From contig NZ_FRCS01000012.1 in the NCBI RefSeq assembly GCF_900143005.1, positions 124,001-188,000 of the forward strand: a DNA stretch of 64,000 bases, read 5' to 3'. Source of the DNA: Cryptosporangium aurantiacum. GTDB taxonomy: Bacteria; Actinomycetota; Actinomycetes; Mycobacteriales; Cryptosporangiaceae. Shown here one piece after another: positions 45,064 through 53,622 of the stretch. The position numbers were made by a program, and so were the translations under genes. How positions within the stretch are numbered: position 1 is the stretch's first letter; each line of letters opens with the position of its first letter. The notes beneath the pieces were generated by a model. It searched no databases. It saw only the letters and a program-made list of their open reading frames with translations, and was not told the origin of the DNA.

Positions 45064-45257
45064 TCTTTGTGAGGTGCGTGCGAAAGACCACGCCGTAATT
45101 CGGTGTGGTCGTCACAGGCGTCCCGGAATTTCGCGGAAGTTACCAACAGGCACTGGCGCATCCAGTTACTCGTCAGTAAGGTGACCGCTGCCACACGGCC
45201 GAAACGGTGACCGCCCTGCTCTCCGCCGTTTCCCCGCCCCGCCGTCAAGGAGGAACC

Positions 45258-45869
45258 GTGCGTCCCCTGCGTCGCCTGCTCGCCACGTTGACCGCAACGC
45301 TGGCGGCCACCGCCACCGGTCTCGCCCTCGCTCAGCCGGCTCAGGCCGCCCCGATCGACCTGGTCTTCGCCAACACCACGGGCACGACCTTCATCGCCAA
45401 GCAGAAGGTGACGGCCCAGATCCCGACCTCGGTCGTGAAGACCTCGATCGACCTGGACGCCAAGACGCTGACCGGTACGGCCGAGATCCCCGACCTGACC
45501 GTCAAGCTGAAGCTCGCCAACCTGATCCCGACGACGTCGATCGTCCGGATCGTCCCGCAGGGCGGCCTGACCGGCACCGTCGACCTGGCCGCGAACAAGC
45601 TCACGACCACGACGACGTTCAAGCTGCAGGTCCTGAAGGTCTACCAGGACGCGCTGCCGAGCCTGAACCTGGTCAGCCCGAACTGCATCAGCAAGACCGC
45701 CACCAGCGCCACGCTGACCAACACCACGCCGATCGACATCTTCGCGACGACGACGGTGACCGGCACCTACAAGATCCCGGCGTTCACCAAGTGCGGCCTG
45801 CTGACGCCGCTGCTGACCACGCTGCTCGCCGGTGACGGCAACACGCTCACCCTGAACCTCAAGGGCTGA
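45258..45869 (+). CDS. Secreted protein of unknown function
   Basis: A 203-residue exported protein. The start is the GTG at 45258 after a strong AAGGAGGAACC site. A signal peptide (LLATLTATLAATATGLALAQPAQAA) ends with AQA-AP near residue 32. The mature part is rich in Thr, Leu and Val in alternating patterns typical of a beta-sandwich (TLTGTAEIPDLTVKLKLANL, TTTTTFKLQVLKVY). It has only two Cys (SPNCIS and TKCGLL), a likely disulfide. No family was identified. A long palindromic terminator follows. Confidence 0.75.
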   Translation: MRPLRRLLATLTATLAATATGLALAQPAQAAPIDLVFANTTGTTFIAKQKVTAQIPTSVVKTSIDLDAKTLTGTAEIPDLTVKLKLANLIPTTSIVRIVPQGGLTGTVDLAANKLTTTTTFKLQVLKVYQDALPSLNLVSPNCISKTATSATLTNTTPIDIFATTTVTGTYKIPAFTKCGLLTPLLTTLLAGDGNTLTLNLKG

Positions 45870-45918
45870 GCGGCTTCACTGGGTGGCCGCCGATCGGGAG
45901 GGATCGGCGGCCACCGAT

Positions 45919-45967
45919 AGACGCGAAACCGGCCTCTAAGCGCTGCTTAGAGGCCGGTTTCGCGTCT
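45919..45967. terminator. Long perfect palindromic terminator (family copy 2)
   Basis: A perfect 23-bp stem (45919-45941 with 45945-45967) with the three-base loop GCT; outer arms AGACGCGAAACCGG and CCGGTTTCGCGTCT. The same outer 13 bp occur at 10419-10465. It lies between convergent genes. Confidence 0.8.
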
Positions 45968-45981
45968 CCGCCCGGAACGGC

Positions 45982-47127
45982 TCAGGCCGCGGTGAGTTCT
46001 CGGCGGAGGCGTACGAAGGTTCGGGGGATGCGGGCGCCCAAGACCGCCACGAGGCGCCCCGAGCGGCGGTACGCGGCGACGAACCGGTGCGAAGCCGGAT
46101 CCCCGTCGACGATCTCGACCGAATCACCCGGCCGCACGAAGCCCGCGAACTGCAGCATCACGCCGTACTGCTCGCTCCACACGTACGGCACCGGGTCGTA
46201 CTCCACCGGCGCGCCGAGCAGCCCCGACGCCACCGCCGCCCCGTGCTCGCGAGCATGCGTCCAGTGCTCGACCCGGATCGCCCCACCGGCCCGCGCCGAC
46301 GGGTACCGCGCCACGTCACCGCAGGCCCAGACGCCCGGCACCGACGTCCGCCCGGCCGCGTCGACGACCACCCCGTTTTCCACCGCGACGCCGGATCCGG
46401 CGAGCCAGGACACGGCAGGCTCAACGCCGATTCCCACCACCACGACGTCCGCGGGCAGCACCCGCCCGTCGGCCAGCGAAACTCCGGTGACGGCGCCGTC
46501 CGAGGACGAGAACCCGGCCACCGACACCCCGGTCAACAGCGTCACGTCGTGCAGCGCGTGCAGCGACGTCACCACGGAGGCCATCTCGGAGCCGAACACC
46601 GGCGCGAGCGGCTCCGGCGAAGCGTCCAGCACCGTCACCGCCGCGCCCAGCTTCGACGCCGTGGACGCCACCTCGGACCCGATGAACCCCGCCCCGATGA
46701 CGACGACCCGTGCACCCGGCCCGAACGCCGCGCGCAGAGCGTCCGCATCGTCGCAGGAACGGAGGGTGTGCACGCCCCGCAGCCCGGCAGCGGCGGGCAA
46801 GTTCCGCGGCGAGGTGCCGGTCGCGATCACCACTGCGTCACCCGTCACCGATGTCCCGTCCGCCAACGCCACCGTGCGTTCGCGCAACGAAACCGCAGGC
46901 ACCCCGAGCCGCCACGTCACCGGCACGTCCTCGTCCGGAACGAGCAGCGAGATGCCCTCGAGGTCGAGGTCACCGGCCAGGTACGCCTTGGACAGCGGCG
47001 GACGGTCGTACGGGCGGTGCGGCTCGTCGCCGATCAGCTCGATCGCGCCGCCGAAGCCGGCCGACCGCAGTGAGCGGGCCAGCGACCAACCGGCCAGCGA
47101 CGCTCCGACGATGACCACCCTGTCCAC
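45982..47127 (-). CDS. FAD-dependent NAD(P)H oxidoreductase, ferredoxin reductase type
   Basis: A 381-residue flavoprotein of the class I pyridine-nucleotide oxidoreductase fold. The FAD motif is RVVIVGASLAGWSLARSL at residue 3, the NAD(P) motif RVVVIGAGFIGSEVAS near 145, and TSVPGVWACGDVARYP near 265. It resembles reductases that feed ferredoxins for cytochrome P450s or Rieske oxygenases; neither lies in the window. The GTG at 47127, seven bases after GGGAG, is the best start; other in-frame codons lie up to 47187. It is divergent from the mycothiol dehydrogenase gene. Confidence 0.85.
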   Translation of the reverse strand: MDRVVIVGASLAGWSLARSLRSAGFGGAIELIGDEPHRPYDRPPLSKAYLAGDLDLEGISLLVPDEDVPVTWRLGVPAVSLRERTVALADGTSVTGDAVVIATGTSPRNLPAAAGLRGVHTLRSCDDADALRAAFGPGARVVVIGAGFIGSEVASTASKLGAAVTVLDASPEPLAPVFGSEMASVVTSLHALHDVTLLTGVSVAGFSSSDGAVTGVSLADGRVLPADVVVVGIGVEPAVSWLAGSGVAVENGVVVDAAGRTSVPGVWACGDVARYPSARAGGAIRVEHWTHAREHGAAVASGLLGAPVEYDPVPYVWSEQYGVMLQFAGFVRPGDSVEIVDGDPASHRFVAAYRRSGRLVAVLGARIPRTFVRLRRELTAA

Positions 47128-47245
47128 CAGCGTTCTCCCATTCACAGGAAAGTAGGCTTCCTCTGACCGATCATCGTCCCGTAACAATCACCGCACGAGC
47201 CGGGGCGTTCCGTTTCCCGGCACCCGCGCGGGAAGGGAAGTCACA

Positions 47246-48337
47246 GTGACGCAGGAGGTACGCGGAGTCATCTCCCGAGCTAAGGGCGCTCCGGTCGAGG
47301 TGACGACGATCCTGGTGCCCGACCCGGGACCCGGCGAGGCGCTGGTGAAGGTGCAGGCGTGCGGCGTTTGTCACACCGACCTGCACTACCGCGAGGGCGG
47401 TATCAACGACGAGTTCCCGTTCCTGCTCGGCCACGAGGCGGCAGGCGTCGTCGAGGCGGTCGGGCCGGACGTCACGAATGTGGCCCCCGGCGACTACGTC
47501 ATCCTGAACTGGCGCGCGGTCTGCGGCGACTGCCGGGCCTGCCTCCGCGGCCAGCCCTGGTACTGCTTCAACACGCACAACGCGACCCAGCCGATGACGC
47601 TCGAGGACGGCACGAAGCTCTCCCCCGCGCTCGGCATCGGCGCGTTCGTCGAGAAGACGCTGGTCGCGTCCGGGCAGTGCACGAAGGTCGACGCCAAGGC
47701 GGCCCCGGCAGTGGCCGGGCTGCTCGGCTGTGGCGTGATGGCGGGCATCGGTGCGGCGATCAACACCGGCGGCGTCGGACGTGGCCAGAGCGTCGCGGTC
47801 TGGGGCTGCGGCGGTGTCGGTGACGGCGCGATCGCCGGTGCGCGCCTGGCCGGTGCGCAGAAGATCATCGCGATCGACGTCGACCCGAAGAAGCTCGACT
47901 GGGCCAAGGAGTTCGGCGCCACCCACACGATCAACGCCCGCGAGGTCGAGGACGTGGTGACCGCGGTCCAGGACCTCACCGACGGTTTCGGCGTCGACGT
48001 CGCGATCGAGGCCGTCGGCCGCCCGGAGACGTACAAGCAGGCGTTCTACGGGCGTGACCTGGCCGGGACCGTCGTGCTGGTCGGCGTCCCGACGCCGGAC
48101 ATGACGCTCGAGCTCCCGCTGATCGACGTGTTCGGACGCGGTGGTGCGCTGAAGTCGTCCTGGTACGGCGACTGCCTGCCGTCCCGCGACTTCCCGATGC
48201 TGATCGACCTCTACCTGCAGGGGCGTCTCCCGCTGGACAAGTTCGTCACCGAGACGATTCCGCTGGACGGCGTCGAGGAGGCGTTCGGGAAGATGCACCA
48301 CGGCGACGTCCTGCGTTCGGTGGTGACGTTCGGGTGA
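47246..48337 (+). CDS. S-(hydroxymethyl)mycothiol dehydrogenase
   Basis: A 363-residue zinc-dependent class III-like alcohol dehydrogenase that oxidises the formaldehyde adduct of mycothiol; also active on S-nitrosomycothiol in related enzymes. The catalytic zinc site is [15 protein letters not shown] with GHEAAGVV; the structural zinc site is [15 protein letters not shown]. The NAD motif is [17 protein letters not shown]. It starts with a GTG at 47246 after GGGAAGG. The next gene, an MBL-fold hydrolase, overlaps its stop, the same pair as in mycobacteria (Rv2259-Rv2260), which supports the mycothiol substrate. Confidence 0.92.
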   Translation: MTQEVRGVISRAKGAPVEVTTILVPDPGPGEALVKVQACGVCHTDLHYREGGINDEFPFLLGHEAAGVVEAVGPDVTNVAPGDYVILNWRAVCGDCRACLRGQPWYCFNTHNATQPMTLEDGTKLSPALGIGAFVEKTLVASGQCTKVDAKAAPAVAGLLGCGVMAGIGAAINTGGVGRGQSVAVWGCGGVGDGAIAGARLAGAQKIIAIDVDPKKLDWAKEFGATHTINAREVEDVVTAVQDLTDGFGVDVAIEAVGRPETYKQAFYGRDLAGTVVLVGVPTPDMTLELPLIDVFGRGGALKSSWYGDCLPSRDFPMLIDLYLQGRLPLDKFVTETIPLDGVEEAFGKMHHGDVLRSVVTFG

Positions 48338-48963
48338 GCGCCCGCATCGATCGTCTCGTCACATCCGGGATCTTTGCGCTCGACGGCGGCGAGTGGGAGG
48401 TCGACAACAACGTCTGGATCGTCGGCGACGACTCCGAGTGCGTGGTGATCGACGCACCGCACGAGGCGGACGCGATCGCGGCAGCGGTGGGCGGCCGGAC
48501 GGTGACCGCGATCGCGTGCACCCACGCGCACAACGACCACGTCAACGCCGCAGTCGAGCTGGCTGGGTACGTCGGGGCGCCGATCCTCCTCAACCCCGCT
48601 GACAAGGTGCTCTGGGACATGGTCTACCCCGACCGGGAGCCGGACGGGCCGCTGTCCGACGGACAGAAGCTCACGGTCGCTGGGATCACGCTGGAGGTGC
48701 TCGCCACACCGGGGCACGCTCCCGGCGCGGTGTGCTTCTACGCGCCCGAACTCGGCGCGCTGTTCTCCGGCGACACGCTGTTCCAGGGCGGACCGGGCGC
48801 GACCGGCCGGTCGTACTCCGACTTCCCGACGATCATCGACTCGATCCGCGATCGGTTGCTGTCGCTGCCTCCCGCGACCGTCGTGCACACCGGCCACGGC
48901 GATACGACGACGATCGGCGCCGAGGCGCCTCATCTGCAGGAGTGGATCTCCCGAGGTTCCTGA
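48334..48963 (+). CDS. MBL-fold metallo-hydrolase
   Basis: A 209-residue metallo-beta-lactamase fold hydrolase. Metal ligands: [14 protein letters not shown] (HxHxDH), [21 protein letters not shown] and [11 protein letters not shown]. It resembles glyoxalase II-type thiolester hydrolases. Its GTG start overlaps the TGA of the mycothiol dehydrogenase gene, so it probably hydrolyses a mycothiol-linked product (such as S-formylmycothiol) in the same pathway; that substrate is inferred from position. Confidence 0.87.
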   Translation: MSARIDRLVTSGIFALDGGEWEVDNNVWIVGDDSECVVIDAPHEADAIAAAVGGRTVTAIACTHAHNDHVNAAVELAGYVGAPILLNPADKVLWDMVYPDREPDGPLSDGQKLTVAGITLEVLATPGHAPGAVCFYAPELGALFSGDTLFQGGPGATGRSYSDFPTIIDSIRDRLLSLPPATVVHTGHGDTTTIGAEAPHLQEWISRGS

Positions 48964-48980
48964 TCAGAATTACGCCGCCC

Positions 48981-49015
48981 GGCGGCGCACCACCGCACTC
49001 CGGAGGTGCGCCGCC
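48981..49015. terminator. Terminator between convergent genes
   Basis: GGCGGCGCACC (48981-48991) pairs with GGTGCGCCGCC (49005-49015), an 11-bp perfect stem between the MBL hydrolase stop and the DUF2157-like stop. Confidence 0.7.
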
Positions 49016-49023
49016 GCGGAACG

Positions 49024-50106
49024 TCAGGAGTGGCCAGGCGCCACCGGCGGGTGGCCGGATGCCGCAGGCGCGCCGCCCGGACGCCGAGACATCAGCGCGA
49101 TCCCGCCCGCCACCAGCAACAACAACCCGACCACCGCCACCGCGAACCCCGCCGCGAGCAGGCTGCCGAGGATCTGCGCCAACGCGGTCGCCGGCACCAC
49201 CAGCGCGATCAGCACGGCGGGCACCAGCGCCGGCCAGCGTCGCGTCGCCAGGTAGAGCCCGAAGCACCCGGCCGCGAACGCCACGCCCACGATCAGGCCG
49301 ACGATCGCGAGCAGCGGCCCGTCGTCCGGCAGCGAGTCGGTGGTGATCGCCTCGGCGGCACCGAGCCCGGTCAGCCCACCGAGCAGCGCGGCGACACCGG
49401 GCTCCCGGATCGGGCTCACCCGCAGCGGGATCGCCAGCAGCATCCAGAACGCGCCGAACACCGCGTAGGCGATGCCCCACGGCAGGATGTCGTCGATCCC
49501 GGCGCGGTCGAGGAGGTCGCCGATCAGCAGCGCCCCGGCCAACCAGCCGGTGAACAGCAGCGGCGCGCCCCGGAACAGCGCGTACCCCGGCACCGCGAGC
49601 AGCAGCGCCGCCACCGTCCCGGCCAGCACCTCGGCGGAGTCACTGGCCGGCACCGCAGCCGCAGTGGCCACCGCACCGGAAGCCAGCGCCCCGAGCACCG
49701 ACGCCAGCCGCATCCGCACCGCGAGCGTGTCGTCGCCGAGCCGCGCGAACCGGGCCGCGACCGCACCGGCGGCCAGCACGATCGTGGCGACCATCGCGAG
49801 CAGGAACCGCGCGACCGGCGGGAACGAGCCCCACGTCGGGACGACGATCGTCGCCGCACCGCCGAGGACCATCGCCCCACCGACGTACCCCGCGATCTCG
49901 ACGATGCGCGTGCGGGTCCGGTTCTCCCCGTGCGAATGTGCGGCCAAGGTGGCCGCGGTGAGCGCCGTGGGGGTCGCCCACAGCGGGCTGAGGCGGTGCG
50001 CCACTGCGTCGGCCTGCCCGGGCGAGAGGACGCCGTCGCGGACGAGGTCGGTGAGCGCGGTCCGCAGGGCGGGGTTGGACCCGAGGTCGGGTCTCTCGCT
50101 GATCAT
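49024..50106 (-). CDS. DUF2157-like multi-pass membrane protein
   Basis: A 360-residue membrane protein with ten or more helices. The N-terminal cytosolic part (LTDLVRDGVLSPGQADAVAHRL) resembles the short helical segment at the start of DUF2157 proteins, followed by EIAGYVGGAMVLGGAATIVV. Helices then alternate to the C-terminus, which ends in a Pro/Gly-rich tail. The ATG at 50106 is the natural start. It is divergent from the lytic transglycosylase gene. The function is unknown. Confidence 0.78.
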   Translation of the reverse strand: MISERPDLGSNPALRTALTDLVRDGVLSPGQADAVAHRLSPLWATPTALTAATLAAHSHGENRTRTRIVEIAGYVGGAMVLGGAATIVVPTWGSFPPVARFLLAMVATIVLAAGAVAARFARLGDDTLAVRMRLASVLGALASGAVATAAAVPASDSAEVLAGTVAALLLAVPGYALFRGAPLLFTGWLAGALLIGDLLDRAGIDDILPWGIAYAVFGAFWMLLAIPLRVSPIREPGVAALLGGLTGLGAAEAITTDSLPDDGPLLAIVGLIVGVAFAAGCFGLYLATRRWPALVPAVLIALVVPATALAQILGSLLAAGFAVAVVGLLLLVAGGIALMSRRPGGAPAASGHPPVAPGHS

Positions 50107-50202
50107 GCGCACATCATGACTGGTGCTCCGACCTGCGCACATGAGTTGAACTACCTGCTCGGCAAGCGTGCACACGCCGCTCCGAAACGGCACCCTGGGA
50201 CC

Positions 50203-51210
50203 GTGCGCAGCAAAACGGATAAAGACGACGAAGATGGGCACTCTGGGGAGCCCTGGCGGCGGGCCGCGGTCGCCTGGACCCAGCACGCCGAAACCTGGGC
50301 CGCGCAGCACGCCGGTCGAGCCGCCGCGCCGCCTTCGCCTCCCTCGGGACCATCGCCGCCGCCGAACGATCCTGGGCCCGCCCGCCGCTCTCGAGCCCGC
50401 CACTACTGGGCACCGGTCGCCGGGGCGACAGCGTTCGTCCTGTGCCTCGCGAGCGCCGGGTGGGTGGTGTGGGGCTGGAGCCGCCCGGAGGCCGAATCGC
50501 CCCTCGCCGACCCGCCCCCGCCGAACTCCGTACCGGCAGCCCCGACCGCCGCGCCTCCGCTCCTCACCGCCACCACCAGCGCGCTTCCCTCCGAGGGTGC
50601 CGCCAGCGCCCCGGTGAACGCCGCCCGTCCCGAGGAGACCGCCGACCGCCCTGCCGACGCGCTCGCGTCCTGGGCCCGCGCGCTGCGGCTGCTCGACATC
50701 CCCCCGGTCGCGCTCCAGGCCTACGGCTACGCCGAGGCGGTACTCGCGACGGCCAAACCCCGCTGCCACCTCTCCTGGACGCTGCTGGCCGGCATCGGCG
50801 CGGTCGAGTCGAACCACGGACGCTACGGCGGCGCGAAGCTACGGCCGGACGGCACCAGCAGCAGCCGGATCATCGGCGTCCCGCTGGCCGGCGGCGGCGG
50901 CGTCGAACTCATCCGCGACACCGACCGCGGGACCCTCGACGGCGATCGCACCTACGACCGCGCGGTCGGGCCGATGCAGTTCCTCCCGGCGACGTGGAAG
51001 GCCTGGTCGGTGGATGCCGACGGCAACCGCCGCGCCGACCCCTACGACGTCGACGACGCCGCACTGGCCGCCGGTTACTACCTGTGCGCCCGCGACCAGG
51101 ACCTCGCGACCGGCGTCGGCTGGGCATCCGCGGTCTTCACGTACAACCGCGTTCCGGCATACGTCGAGCAGGTCTACCAATTCGCCGACGCCTACGGCCG
51201 CGCGGCCTGA
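50203..51210 (+). CDS. Membrane-anchored lytic transglycosylase (SLT/MltB type)
   Basis: About 335 residues. A cytosolic N-terminus of some 65 residues precedes one transmembrane helix (PVAGATAFVLCLASAGWVVWGW). A Pro/Ala-rich linker leads to the catalytic domain: LLAGIGAVESNHGRYGG carries the catalytic Glu, and AVGPMQFLPATWKAW, ADPYDVDDAALAAGYYLC and VFTYNRVPAYVEQVYQFAD are typical of the family. It cleaves glycan strands of peptidoglycan outside the membrane. The GTG at 50203 is the most likely start; the ribosome site is weak (GGGA). Its stop overlaps the convergent TPR gene. Confidence 0.85.
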   Translation: MRSKTDKDDEDGHSGEPWRRAAVAWTQHAETWAAQHAGRAAAPPSPPSGPSPPPNDPGPARRSRARHYWAPVAGATAFVLCLASAGWVVWGWSRPEAESPLADPPPPNSVPAAPTAAPPLLTATTSALPSEGAASAPVNAARPEETADRPADALASWARALRLLDIPPVALQAYGYAEAVLATAKPRCHLSWTLLAGIGAVESNHGRYGGAKLRPDGTSSSRIIGVPLAGGGGVELIRDTDRGTLDGDRTYDRAVGPMQFLPATWKAWSVDADGNRRADPYDVDDAALAAGYYLCARDQDLATGVGWASAVFTYNRVPAYVEQVYQFADAYGRAA

Positions 51211-52049
51211 GCCCGTTCGCGTCGCAGGTCCGCCAGGTCCGCGGTGGCGCTGCGCAACAGCGGGTGGTCGTCCTCGACAGCGCCGGTGAGCACCGCGACC
51301 GTCTCGGCGAGGAGCGGCTCCGCCCGGTCGTGCTCACCGAGCCGCCAGTGCGCCATCGCCAGGTTGTTGAGCGTGACCGCGAGTTCCGGGTGGGTGGGGG
51401 CGAGCGCAGCCCGCTTGATCGCGAGCGCCCGCCGCCACAGCTCGGCGGCCGCCGCCGGGTCGTCGTCGACGCGGAGCACGGCGAGGTTACCCAGCACGAT
51501 CGCGACCTCGAGGTGCTCCGGTCCGTAGTGACGCTCGTACACGCCGAGCGCCCGGCCGAGCAGCGTCCGGGCTTCGTCGGTCGCGCCGAGCTGCTGCAGA
51601 ACGGCGGCGAGCGCGACCTCGTCGGCGGCCACGTCCGGGTGGTCAGGCCCGCAGGCGCGCCGACGGATCTCGACCGCGCGACGCGCAGCCGGCTCGGCGT
51701 CCCGGTAGCGGCCCCGGGCGTGGTCGAGGCCGCCGAGGTTGTGATAGATCGCGGCAGCGTCGGCATGGTTCTCGCCGACCTCGGCCACGATGATCGCCAG
51801 CGCGCGGCGGTACTGCGTCCGTGCCTCGTCGAAGCGGCCGGTGTACTTGCCGAGGACGCCGAGGCTGTTGCAGACCTCGGCGACCGCGAAAGACTCCGGT
51901 CCGCACTCCTGCTCGGCGCGGCTCAGCAGGGCTCGCAGCGCCTGCTCGGCCTCGGCGTACCGCCCGGCCGCGCGGAGACGCTCGGCGTCGGCGCAAGCGG
52001 CCCGGACGGCTGCTGCGGCGTCGACCGCGCCCGCGGTGGCCTCGCTCAT
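51192..52049 (-). CDS. Tetratricopeptide repeat protein
   Basis: A 285-residue soluble protein made of about six TPR units of the 42-residue kinesin-light-chain type (SFAVAEVCNSLGVLGKYTGR, HADAAAIYHNLGGLDHARGR, HLEVAIVLGNLAVLRVDDDP, HPELAVTLNNLAMAHWRLGE). There is no enzyme domain or transmembrane segment. The ATG at 52049 follows AGGGGG and overlaps the MFS gene stop (ATGA). It is the last gene of a set with a SARP regulator, a repeat peptide and an MFS transporter. A peptide-binding or adaptor role would fit, but that is inferred. Confidence 0.85.
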   Translation of the reverse strand: MSEATAGAVDAAAAVRAACADAERLRAAGRYAEAEQALRALLSRAEQECGPESFAVAEVCNSLGVLGKYTGRFDEARTQYRRALAIIVAEVGENHADAAAIYHNLGGLDHARGRYRDAEPAARRAVEIRRRACGPDHPDVAADEVALAAVLQQLGATDEARTLLGRALGVYERHYGPEHLEVAIVLGNLAVLRVDDDPAAAAELWRRALAIKRAALAPTHPELAVTLNNLAMAHWRLGEHDRAEPLLAETVAVLTGAVEDDHPLLRSATADLADLRRERAQAARP

Positions 52050-53326
52050 TGCGTCCCCCTGTGGTTTTGAACGGCCGGAAGGTTGACCGAGGCCGGAAGC
52101 AGCCGGCCGAGCCGAAGGCTCAGCAGCACCGCACCGAGAAGCACGACGACCGCGACCGTGAGCGGAGCCGCCGGATAACCCGCGGACAGGAACAGCGCGG
52201 CGAGCGCGGGCCCGGCCGTGAACCCGATCGTGTACGTGAGGTTGAACGCCGCGTTGTACCGCCCGCGCAGGTCGTCGGTCGCGAGGTCGTTGACGAGCGC
52301 CGCCACCACCGGCGAGAACGCTGTCGCGCCCAGGCCGAAGAGCCCCATCGCGACGACGAACGGCCACACGCTGTCGCTCACCGCGCCGCCGACGAGGGCG
52401 ACCGCCCAGCCGAGCGCCGTCGTGAATGCCGCGGCTGCCATCGTGCGACTGCGCGGGATCCGGGCGGACCAGCCGTTGACCGGGAGCTGCGCCACCACGA
52501 CGACGAGTGTGCTCACCGCGAACGCCAGACCGAGCCCCGCGGCGTCCACGCCGGCTCCCTCGGTCGCGTAGCCGGTGAATCCCGCGCTGTGCTGTCCGTA
52601 GCCGGCGGCGACCACCAGCACGATCAAGGCGAGGACGGCGCGCGTCGGACGGTCGCCGACGACCTGGCGGTACCCGCCCGGACTCCGGCCGACAGGTTCG
52701 TTCGTCCGCGGGCGCACCCGCACGGTGAGCAGCGCGAAGAGCAGGAACGTCACGGCCTCGACGAGGTAGATCGCCGTGAAGCCCCCAGGTGACGCGACGA
52801 CGAGCAGAGCGCCGATCAGGCCACCCAGCGTCTGCCCGAGGTTGTTCAGGCCGTACCGCAGCGCGAACGCACGGCCGCGCAGCGGCACCGGTACGACCAG
52901 CGCGAGCAGCGCGCCCCGCGCCGGAGCGGCGAGCGCTATCCCGAGCCCGTACGTTCCTGCGGCCAGGAACCCCTGCCAGGTGGAGCGCACCGCCGGGGTC
53001 AGTGCGGCGCCGACCGCGACGACCAGCAGTCCGGCCACCGCGACGCGGCGGGCGCCCACCACATCGCAGAGCCATCCGCCCACCGGGTTGCCGACGAACC
53101 CGGCGAGCCCGATCGACGCGACGATCAGCCCGGCCGCACCCAGCCCGATCCCGCGCTGTTCGTGCAGGTACACGAGCAGGAACGGCAGCGTGAGGCCCAT
53201 TCCGCCGCAGGAGACGGCTTCTCCCGCCAAGACGAGCCACGCGGAACGGGGCAGCCGGCGTGTGCTCGATCGCCCCGTTCCCTGCTGCGCGTCCGGTGCG
53301 GCCGGGCGGCCTACGTCGATACCCAT
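52046..53326 (-). CDS. MFS transporter
   Basis: A 426-residue transporter with 12 predicted helices. The loop GGWLCDVVGARR between helices 2 and 3 is the MFS signature; a second half repeat starts near residue 230. It resembles drug-efflux-type MFS proteins. It starts 28 bp after the stop of the repeat-peptide gene and overlaps the TPR gene. Its own ribosome site is weak, which suggests coupling to the gene before it. The substrate is unknown; export of the repeat peptide or a derived product is one possibility. Confidence 0.87.
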   Translation of the reverse strand: MGIDVGRPAAPDAQQGTGRSSTRRLPRSAWLVLAGEAVSCGGMGLTLPFLLVYLHEQRGIGLGAAGLIVASIGLAGFVGNPVGGWLCDVVGARRVAVAGLLVVAVGAALTPAVRSTWQGFLAAGTYGLGIALAAPARGALLALVVPVPLRGRAFALRYGLNNLGQTLGGLIGALLVVASPGGFTAIYLVEAVTFLLFALLTVRVRPRTNEPVGRSPGGYRQVVGDRPTRAVLALIVLVVAAGYGQHSAGFTGYATEGAGVDAAGLGLAFAVSTLVVVVAQLPVNGWSARIPRSRTMAAAAFTTALGWAVALVGGAVSDSVWPFVVAMGLFGLGATAFSPVVAALVNDLATDDLRGRYNAAFNLTYTIGFTAGPALAALFLSAGYPAAPLTVAVVVLLGAVLLSLRLGRLLPASVNLPAVQNHRGTQ

Positions 53327-53354
53327 CCCGGCCCCCGGCCGCGCAGCCGCGTCG

Positions 53355-53498
53355 TCAGCCGCGCGAGACGATGGTCTCGCTGTGGTTGGTGCTCAGCCCA
53401 CGACCGACCACCGGCTCGCTGTGGTTGGTGCTCAGGCCGCGGCCCACGACCGTCTCGCTGTGGTTCGTCGCCAGGCCACGGGTGGCAATGTTGGACAT
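53355..53498 (-). CDS. 47-residue peptide of three 13-residue tandem repeats
   Basis: A short gene missed by length cut-offs. The ATG at 53498 begins MSNIAT and is followed by three tandem units: RGLATNHSETVVG, RGLSTNHSEPVVG and RGLSTNHSETIVS, ending RG-stop. The DNA repeat has a 39-bp period. An AGAAGGGA ribosome site lies about seven bases upstream of the ATG. The gene sits between a SARP regulator (125 bp) and an MFS transporter (28 bp), all on the minus strand. No Cys is present and no maturation enzyme lies next to it. It may be a multi-core precursor peptide, a signalling peptide or a small structural repeat; the sequence does not decide. Confidence 0.7.
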   Translation of the reverse strand: MSNIATRGLATNHSETVVGRGLSTNHSEPVVGRGLSTNHSETIVSRG

Positions 53499-53622
53499 CG
53501 GGCGTCCCTTCTCCACGGGGCGGCCCGCGATCACGGGCCTGGCCGGATCATCGGCACCGTGGCTTGAGGTGAGCCTGAGGTCCGCTGGAGCCGTGCCGCT
53601 CGCGTTGCCGCGGAAGGCCTGG

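Noticed and set aside
49006-51210. A 734-residue extended form of the lytic transglycosylase
   Set aside because: The extra N-terminus is antisense to the DUF2157-like gene; only the part from about 50203 has membrane and catalytic features.
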